Source of the DNA: Onchidella celtica
Lineage: Eukaryota > Mollusca > Gastropoda > Systellommatophora > Onchidiidae
DNA length: 64,000 nucleotides
Direction of reading: 5' to 3'
Assembly (NCBI GenBank): GCA_963931925.1
Contig: OZ007571.1
Span: 14,372,506-14,436,505 of the forward strand
Shown piece by piece: positions 56,922-64,000 of this stretch; the stretch's first letter is position 1; every line of letters begins with the position of its first letter. The notes under the pieces are model-generated. The model had not been told where the DNA came from. It saw only the letters and a program-made list of their open reading frames with translations, and did not search any database. Both the position numbers and the translations under genes were made by a program.

Positions 56922-58132
56922 CTAGACAGCATTAAAAACGTACCACAATAAAACTTGTCTTAAAAGTTTGCATGTTGTCTTTACCTATGTTTTTTGATCA
57001 TTTATGTTGATCCGAAGATGTTGAGCTTTGTATGCCAGTGTTGTTTTGTTGACTTTACAGCAACTTTGCACTGCACGTGGGTCACGTGAAAAATAACATT
57101 TCAGTCGATTGTATCGCTATGAATTTAAAAAGGTCGCTGAAAATGAACCACAAGCAACCGCAAGTAACTTGGGAACAAAACGCCAGTGTCAGATTTTGAT
57201 TCAATGTTGAATTTATAGTGATTCCACCATGCAGCTTTTCTTGCTCAAAGCGTGTAATCAAAGAATTGGCGGTGTTAGACCCTGAATGGCCACAGTAGCT
57301 GTGTTTTTGTGCTAATGATAAATGTCTGTATGCGTTGTTTGGTGTCCCATCGTCATTTTGTTGATTTAACGTTTGTCCGACTTTCCACGTGCCGCACGTG
57401 AACAATCTAACACCTTCAAGTTCTGCCCTTAATAAATGCTCGAAATTTATAAAACTTCTTTCATTTGCATTTAAAGACCTTCTGTGAAACATGCCAGTGT
57501 TAATTTTTTCTGTGGTTTGAAAATTTTAACCATGCCTAGACTTAACAAGTTTACGTCAACAACGTGCTACGACCAATCGCTGTGCCATTTTTTCAACAAC
57601 ACCAGCATCTGACGACTTTTCAACAAGATAATGCCAGGCCCCATACGGCGAATCTCACGACAAACTTTCTCAGACAGCAGCCGTTTGTTGTTATGGATTG
57701 GCCAGCTAACTCAGCGGACATGAATCCAATAGAGCACGCGTGGGATGAATTAGGCAGAAGAATTCGACAACATCACATTAACACTGTCTTAGATTTGGAG
57801 CGAGTTATTCTTGCTGAATGGGATGCAATACCTCAAGTTTTTTTCGACAGACTTTGCAACAGCATGCGGAGTCGCTGCCAGGCATGTGTCGATGCTCGTG
57901 GATATCATACCCGCTACTGAAGATGACTACGATTGTAAGTGTCATTTTTTGCACTACACCCTAACACCGATCTTTCTGGTTCATTTGTGTTTGAGTATTC
58001 ATTTACCAAAATTTTTACTCAAATCACACCAATAAATGGTTAGACAACACAATCTTAGAGTTTGTCAAGTTTCTGCAACCACATGTCTGAATTGTTGTTT
58101 AAAGTCACTGGTACGTTTTTAATGCTGTCTAG
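56922..58132 (+). mobile_element. Tc1/mariner element, rearranged
   Basis: Perfect 24-bp inverted ends CTAGACAGCATTAAAAACGT(ACCA), each flanked by TA (56920-56921, 58133-58134), the Tc1/mariner target. Only the C-terminal third of a transposase remains, so it is non-autonomous. Confidence 0.88.
57547..57920 (+). pseudogene. Tc1-type transposase, C-terminal fragment
   Basis: Reads QVYVNNVLRPIAVPFFQQHQ, then TTFQQDNARPHTA and DWPANSADMNPIEHAWDELG. These are the second Asp (QQDNARPH) and third acidic residue (NPIEHAWDELGRR) of the DDE triad. It ends TGA 57918-57920. The N-terminal paired-like DNA-binding region and first Asp are absent; unrelated sequence fills 56950-57545. Confidence 0.9.
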
Positions 58133-58301
58133 TATATATATATTTGTGGACTTGAGATTTTTCGTTGCAAAAGGCTTCTGAACCCCTCAACACTCAGACT
58201 TCAAATTTTATATGGTGCATCGGAATGGATGTAAGAGTGCACAGTTTTTAATAGAAGTCTTAAATCGGTGTAGTTTTTTTTTGTGGAAATTTATTCTTTC
58301 G

Positions 58302-58455
58302 CCATCATTTAGATCTATTTCGAGTCATGGTTCGCCATTTTAAGGTTTCGTTATCACTTCCTGCGATGTGTTCACTATCAAACACACTAACCCGTGCGCA
58401 AATCGTGCTGTTGTACGGGATGCGCAGGGTGTCAACTCACAAAGGCAGAGCAGTA
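58302..58455 (+). repeat. Dispersed repeat F7, copy 2
   Basis: Near-identical partner of 34287-34442 without the downstream Harbinger insertion. Confidence 0.9.
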
Positions 58456-58567
58456 AGACTTATTTAAAAACAAACAAACAAAAATAAAATAAAACAAATA
58501 GGAACAGGCTAGATGAAGCAGGCCCATAATAACCACCCAACTGAAACTAATATTCAAACCGATTTAT

Positions 58568-58598
58568 CCCGGGCAGGGCCGGGGACCTCAGCTAGTTA
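58568..58598 (-). repeat. CTAGCTGAG..CCCGGC..TGCCCGGG motif
   Basis: ATCCCGGGCAGGGCCGGGGA then CCTCAGCTAGTTA; the reverse complement of 12763-12793 with small differences. Probably the terminus of a shared repeat family. Confidence 0.5.
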
Positions 58599-58799
58599 TG
58601 TATAAGTATCATTCCAATCGGTTAGAAACTTTTCGAGATATGTGTTTGTGATGTAATGTTGCATGCGTTTTAGCTCTATTTTACACAACTTTTCAAACTT
58701 TCAATCCTCATCTTCTGGAAAAGGCAAAAAATGCACATTCAACAATATGGAAAATACCCGACGATATTCCATGACCGGAGAATAACAAAATTTCATGGT

Positions 58800-59045
58800 G
58801 TTTAGGTCTTTACTTTAGGGGGTTCGCAGCACTTGGCCATTACGCCTCGCTTTGCTTTTTATTTTTCATGTTCTTGTTTCTGTGCGTTTTACTGGTAGAG
58901 ATTTGTAGTAGTTAGGATTTGGCCTGCTCTTCTTGGCTTCCAACTGCCAAGGTATCTTTAATGTGCATACGGGCCCTCCGAGTTTTTCGTCCTTATCCGA
59001 GAAGACTTTAAGTGCTCTGTCCTACCTACCATAGGATCAAGGACA
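58800..59045 (-). repeat. SINE family F6, reversed copy
   Basis: Shares GTGTTTAGGTCTTTACTTTA, CCAAGGTATCTTTAA.GTGC, TTTTTCGTC.TTA.TCCGAG and ACCATAGGATCA with 61380-61680. Confidence 0.75.
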
Positions 59046-59269
59046 GTAATCCCCCCCCCCCCTCCCCCCCATCAAAAAAATGACAAGCTTCTTTCTATCT
59101 GCCACTGAAAATACTCGCTAATGTGCCGTTTGTAGAACAGTGGTCACGTAGACTCAATGAAGATTTCCTACCATACTTTTTAATTCTACTCTGCGAAAAT
59201 GCGTTGCGGCTCAAGACAAAAACAAACATCATAAATAAAAATTGAGGCAGTACACAAAAGATTTCGTAA

Positions 59270-59545
59270 TTTTTCGTGACCTTAATTCCCGTTTGTTCTA
59301 TCTCCTTTTCCCGAAAAAACTGGAGATCTTTTAGTATGCAGGAGAGGCAAATGCACACTTGGATACTTGTTTAAAATGCATTATAGTACTTATCAAGCCT
59401 TATCAAGCTGTTTAATATTTCCGATTTATTCTCACTCCGCATCATAGTACTAGAGCCGCAAACAAACGTTTAATGTCGAATTTCTCACTTGTGCAAAAAT
59501 AATTATTGGAGTTGGAACAAACAAGAGCGAAGGTCACGAATTGTT
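59270..59545 (-). repeat. Dispersed repeat F2, reversed copy
   Basis: TTTGTTCTATCTCCTTTT, AAACTGGAGATCTTTTAGTA, AAATGCA.TATAGTACTTAT, AAACGTTTAATGTCGAATTT. Partial F3 similarity precedes it (59100-59235). Confidence 0.75.
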
Positions 59546-59626
59546 GGTCCTAATTTAGTACATGGAATATTCTGTACTAAGCTGCAGAAGCCTTGCAACA
59601 AACTTTAAACGGCTGAAACTTTTGAA

Positions 59627-60039
59627 CTAATTGTGAGTGTGCATGAGAAAACCTACAATAAGTCGCAAACATGACATTTTGAGTTCTGTGCACATAATAA
59701 AAGACAAGACATTTCTGATAAATATAAGTCAGTGACCCCCCTAAAACAAGATTTTGAGAAAACGGCATTTAATCCTAAAAGTGGCAATAGCTAATTGACC
59801 CATTAATATTTGAGTGATTGCTGTTAGGAGACCGTAGTCTAATAATAAGCCGTTATAGAGATCATAGTGAGTAGTGTTCACTGCTCATCTACAGTTTACC
59901 CTGTAACATGCCACGATCCCCTGAACAACAGCCAGGTCGGAAGTTTGTGTCGGACCCATATTTTCACTTCAAAGCCGTTTTTCTCAAAATCAGTTCTGTT
60001 GACATAATTGTGGGTTTTCTCATGCACACTCACAATTAG
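59627..60039. mobile_element. 413-bp foldback element
   Basis: Ends CTAATTGTGAGTGTGCATGA(GAAAACC) and the exact complement at 60010-60039. A second inverted pair inside (ATTTTGAGAAAACGGC near 59750, GCCGTTTTTCTCAAAATC near 59973) extends the arms. No ORF. Confidence 0.85.
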
Positions 60040-60485
60040 GTTAATTCAAATTTTTTTTAAAAATGAAGTTAAACAAAGCTTGTTCCCGTGAAATAATTTT
60101 TCATTTTCCTAATGGCTTGATATCCTGTGTTGGACAACCAAACAACAAGGTTCAGAACTATATGAGGTTTCAACCTGTCATGTCAAGTGTTTTGACCGTT
60201 TCCATCTGAACTGAAATGCTTATTTAGATCGAGTTCATTTATGAGATGAATAGAAATGGAATCAAAGATGACAAGGTTTTACAAGTTCATTCAGTTATTT
60301 TCAGCCGTTCTAAAACATCAGCCGTTCTAAAGCAACAGCAGTTCCAAAAGTTTATTGCAAAATTTATGCGGCCTGGCATAGTTGGTTATGTACACCAGAA
60401 CGTCCAAACTCACAAGCATAAACAAGTTTCAAGGCACAGAAACTTTACCAAGGGCTCCGTGGTAATCGCTGCAAAACTATCATAA

Positions 60486-60835
60486 CTGCTCAGCCAGCAA
60501 CTCTACGAATGTCCGACGCAGAGGATTGAGGTCAATGTACCACGTAGGAATGACGTCGTTCCTGCCTAGATCCGCTGGTTAAGACATCGAGCCCACATCT
60601 GTTTCATGTTGAGAACCCGCCCCTACGGTAATACCACCAACCTTACTAAAATCCCGTACAAGCCCATGATGGATTGTTTCCACATAGGAATGACGTCGGT
60701 CTTACTTAGATCAGCTGGTTACGACATCGAACCGACATCTGTTTCATTTTGAAATCCGCCCCTAAGGTGATCCTACCAATCTTACGGAAATCCCGTACAA
60801 ATCTACGACGGATTGACGTAGGGATGCTGACTTGT
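60486..60835. repeat. Dispersed repeat F1, tandem pair
   Basis: Two units of about 170 bp, each with CATAGGAATGACGTCG(G/T), TAGATC.GCTGGTTA.GACAT, CGA.CC.ACATCTGTTTCAT, CCGCCCCTA.GGT and AAATCCCGTACAA. Confidence 0.8.
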
Positions 60836-60904
60836 TTGGTTTTCACATATGTTTCAGGGAGAGGGAAAAAAGTGAATAACTGAGTTAGACTTAACGGTTA
60901 CGAT

Positions 60905-61200
60905 ATTTTGAATAGTTAGGTAACCCTTAGTTTTCAAGATTTAATCCTGAACTTATAACACGGCCTGCGTGCTGCCAAGGGCTACAAGCAAAAACAATAC
61001 CCACAAACCTACCACTCGCCTCCCCTTCCTCAACTGGACCAAAGAAGTATACAACAAGAAAAATTTAAAAAAAAAAGAAGATGCAAATGCCCTGGGCAGA
61101 GATACTCCGAAACCAAAGACGTCCAGACACAGGGCTACAAGCCAAATATCTCCATTTTTGCCAAATGTCGAGTTACGATAGTTCCACCATGCGGCCCTCG
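60905..61200 (+). repeat. Dispersed repeat F5, copy 3
   Basis: Matches 24595-24740, with an insertion of about 120 bp between AGGGCTACAAGC and the second AGGGCTACAAGCC. Confidence 0.6.
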
Positions 61201-61379
61201 ATACACCTTTGAAACTTTTGTTAGGGACACTGAACGAACAAACTAAATTTTATAACATTTCTAAACCATCTCAGGTTAAAAATGTACCCAACATTAAATA
61301 ATATACATGGCGCTACCTTTACAGGGCCTACTTAAATCAGTAGTAAAGAAGGAAATAAATTTGGCAGTGATTTTGACGC

Positions 61380-61795
61380 TGTGTTTAGGTCTTTACTTTA
61401 GAACTTCGCTGCCACCGGCATTAACACCTCACGTTTCTTGTTTCATTTTTCTCTTTCTCGTTTCTGTATGTTTTTGTAGTAGGGATTAGGTTGTTTTATT
61501 TTTAGAATTTTGCCCTGGCAAGTGTGGCCTTGTTAGGCCTGCTCTTCTAGACTTTTAAATGTTTAACTGGCAAGGTATCTTTAACGTGCGCTACGTGCAC
61601 ACGGGTCCTCTGAGTTTTTCGTCTTAATCCGAGAAGACTAGGTGCTCGATCCAAACCACCATAGGATCAGGGTCAGGAATTTTTCCCCCGAAAAAAAAAC
61701 TCAACATGCCTTCATTGACCGGGGACTGAACCCGGTACCTTCGGCATGAGAGGTGAGCAACCTTGCCTCTAGACCACCTTGTCCCGATTTTGAAG
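61380..61795 (-). repeat. tRNA-derived SINE (family F6) with tRNA head
   Basis: On the minus strand from about 61790 the head reads AAGGTGGTCTAGAGGCAAGG (A box TGGTCTAGAGG) and GGTACCGGGTTCAGTCCCCG (B box GGTTCAGTCCC), then the conserved body GGATCGAGCACCTAGTCTTC, TCGGATTAAGACGAAAAACT, CACGTTAAAGATACCTTGCC. A functional tRNA is unlikely because the stems are imperfect and the body follows directly. Confidence 0.75.
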
Positions 61796-62297
61796 CGGTA
61801 GGCACTCTGGTTCCAGCGGAGGAATTCCACATTTAAGGGGAGGAGCTGGGAAGGAATTTCAAACTGGGAAAGAATACACTCTGTACAGTTAGCAATGCTA
61901 ATCCAAAGGTTGAATTGTTGTTTTAACCAGAACAAACAGCGTGGGGATATAGAGCTTGATGGCAGGAGCAAAAATCTTTTTGAATTTTGAAAACCCGTCA
62001 TAGATAAAACATAAGTTAAGATTTTTAAAGCAAGCGGCAGATGGCTGATAGACTTTTATATAAGAAAATATTCCCAGAAGAAGGACCTCCAAAGTATTGT
62101 TTTGTTTCTTTTAATTAGTGAACATTTTATATCTTCGTAATTATCAATGATACTAGACTGCTTATATAGAAGTTTCATAATCAATTGAAATGTGATATTT
62201 TCATATTATTTCATTTGATTGCAATTAGTAAGAAATGTAGTCTCACAGATTGTGTCAACAATTGTCACCGTAAAATATTTCGGTAAAAAAAAAAAAA

Positions 62298-62355
62298 CTA
62301 TTCCTGGCAAATCAAAATGGGGGGGTGGGGGGGGGGTGGGGTGGGGGGGGGGGAA
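62298..62355. repeat. Poly-A then poly-G tract
   Basis: GGGGGGTGGGG-type G-rich run of about 35 bp, a candidate G-quadruplex on the plus strand. Confidence 0.8.
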
Positions 62356-62499
62356 TTGAAGAAACCTGACAGACTGATCTGAGGTGTAAATGCCAAAGGA
62401 AGCGATCCTCCTAAAATGAATACATGTACCTCCAAAAGGAAACCTGAGATCGCGAGCTGAAGAATGTGACTTGGAGAACCCAATGACTTAAGGCTCATT

Positions 62500-62740
62500 G
62501 CGATCTTGGCTCTTGCTTGTTCATCTCGATTTTCAGAAAAAACTGGAGATCTTTTAGTATGTAGAAGGGGTATAACAAATGAGCATTTTGACACTTGTTT
62601 AAAATGCGTTGTGGCACTTATCAAACTGTTTCACACGTCCGATTTATTCTAACTCATCATAATACTAAACGTTTCACGTCGAATTTCTCAATTGTGGAAA
62701 ACGTGGAAGTTGGAACAGACAAGAACTAAAGTCGCGTTGT
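62500..62740 (-). repeat. Dispersed repeat F2, reversed copy
   Basis: TTCAGAAAAAACTGGAGATC, TTTTAGTATGTAGAAG, AAATGCGTTGTGGCACTTAT, CTAAACGTTTCACGTCGAAT, GAACTAAAGTCGCG. Confidence 0.8.
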
Positions 62741-63689
62741 CGGCATCGTCACCACTGAAGACATACCTGACACGTCTTTGACAATCACAAGTTTCTCAAA
62801 ACAGGGGTGTGTGATACACGTGTTCTCGCTGATTCTCAGTGATGTCTGAATGATTCATCACTCACATCTTCATTTGTCTCAAAACTGGAAAACCGGTGTC
62901 AGGTTGCACCGACCGCCAGTCACAAATTCGTCCTGAAAAAAAAAAAAAAAGAAAAATACTGGCGAAAGACGAAGTGTAGCATACTCTCAAACGAAACCAG
63001 TCGATCGAAAGGTATAATTTCCATTTTATAAATATTATACAGATTCTACCTTTTTAACTTGTCTTTAGTAAACAATGTGTGAATGGATCTGGCGAAATCA
63101 GCCTTAAGGTGAAAGACCATATTCCTAAGACACCCCCCCCCCCCAATCCACGGGGAAAATTGTTTCTATGGACATTGCGATTTGCTGAAATATGAAAGAT
63201 TAGCCATTTTTCTGCATTCACTTAAAATATTTTGCTTGAAATCGTCTTAGAAATAGTTTATTTTGGTTTATTTAAGACGTATTAAAAAATTCACAATTAG
63301 CCCGGTTTTGTCAGATCCGCCAACATAATTATGCAAGGTGTCTCAAATAAATGTACATACACTTTGAATATTTATCAATTCAGTGCCAATCAAGATAAAT
63401 TCAGATTACAGATTACAGGTGCGTAATTGTGTTGTGGCATGTATTCAACAAATCGATGGCCGTTCTGGGCCAGACACTGATGACAACGCAGTTCAATAGA
63501 GTAGCAAACAACATTAAGCTGTTAATTTGTGTATACAATTTTTTTCAGACACCCGGTAAATACATGTACGTAAATAATAAAGTGAAAATTCATAGGGAAC
63601 ATTTGCCACAATTTATGTGCGGAGGCATAAGAGTTAATGGCTTCCTCAGATGACACGGTTTTAACTCCCTTAGGTCAACTTTTGAGAAA
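62741..63689. other. Non-coding spacer
   Basis: No gene recognised. 63185-63320 is a diverged reverse complement of 53280-53400 (AGCCCGGTTTTGTCAGAT versus TCTGACAAAACCGAACT; GATTAGCCATTTTTCTG versus CAGAAAAATGGCTAATC). Confidence 0.5.
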
Positions 63690-63895
63690 TTGAGAAAGAC
63701 TGAAGTTTCAAGTGCTCATAGCTTTTAGGAACGCACATTTCTCTTTTCTTTTTAGTAATACTTACAAATTACACACCAAATCCGCTAGGTACTTTGACAC
63801 ACAATGGAGAATGCATGTAGAAGTATTGTGAGTGTGTAACTCAATTCAGCCGGAAATTGGAGATATCTATAGTACCTTGTCATTCTAAGGGGACG
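63690..63895 (+). repeat. Dispersed repeat F8, copy 2
   Basis: Same orientation as 53086-53290. Because the neighbouring block is inverted between the two loci, the family is mosaic. Confidence 0.8.
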
Positions 63896-64000
63896 TCGCG
63901 GTGTCCAGTTGGTATCAAGTCCCAAAAAAGCCTGATCCCACCAAAGCGTGTTTTTTTTTGGGTTTTTTTTTTGCGCGTGTTTTTGACCAGCGTATTTTTT

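Noticed and set aside
57082-57492. 136-residue minus-strand frame inside the Tc1 element
   Set aside because: No recognisable domain. It runs opposite to the transposase fragment; kept only as part of the unexplained internal sequence.
61700-61790. Functional tRNA gene on the minus strand
   Set aside because: A and B boxes are good, but the anticodon stem does not close cleanly and the conserved SINE body follows directly.

Overview
The window is nuclear DNA of an invertebrate animal. It has intron-rich genes with GT-AG introns, long tetranucleotide microsatellites and a dense, layered population of transposable elements. A lophotrochozoan, probably a mollusc, is my best guess from the mix of element types (Gmr1-type Ty3/gypsy, APE and RLE LINEs, PIF/Harbinger, an integrase-type DNA transposon, tRNA-derived SINEs). 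No ribosomal or mitochondrial marker is present to prove this.

Host genes: only two are recognisable, and they lie tail to tail. Positions 1-11085 (+) hold the last 11 exons of a choline transporter-like gene (SLC44A1/CTL1-like), whose 5' part lies outside the window. Positions 29144-14997 (-) hold a complete LRRC40 coding sequence in 14 exons that join in frame to 610 residues. I built both gene models by hand from splice sites and reading phase; all junctions are in phase. The space between them (11086-14996) holds 3' UTRs, poly(A) signals and old repeats.

Mobile DNA in the gene half: SLC44A1 intron 1 contains the 3' end of an RLE-type LINE bounded on both sides by TATG microsatellite. Another LINE fragment lies in intron 2. 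A 73-bp duplication flanks exon 7. LRRC40 intron 13 contains a probable solo LTR with three internal tandem duplications, plus a LINE 3' end.

From 29 kb to the right end, almost everything recognisable is mobile DNA. 31000-33891 is a complete 2.9-kb DNA transposon: 6-bp TATATA target duplication, TGTTACAGTAAGAA inverted termini with repeated subterminal motifs, and a spliced but frameshifted KRBA2-like integrase gene. 34443-41841 is a PIF/Harbinger complex with a large inverted duplication, three partial transposase copies, a nested second Harbinger (667 bp, TAA duplication, transposase and MADF remnants), and a transposon within a transposon. 44976-52514 is an intact, apparently very young Ty3/gypsy element of the Gmr1 type (integrase before reverse transcriptase) with 1381-bp LTRs that look identical and a single 1479-residue Gag-Pol frame. 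It sits inside an older LINE remnant. 53.4-56.7 kb is an APE-type LINE missing its 3' end, followed by a Tc1/mariner element (56922-58132). The last 6 kb are SINEs, foldback elements and dispersed repeats.

No CRISPR array, operon, rRNA gene or confident functional tRNA gene was seen.
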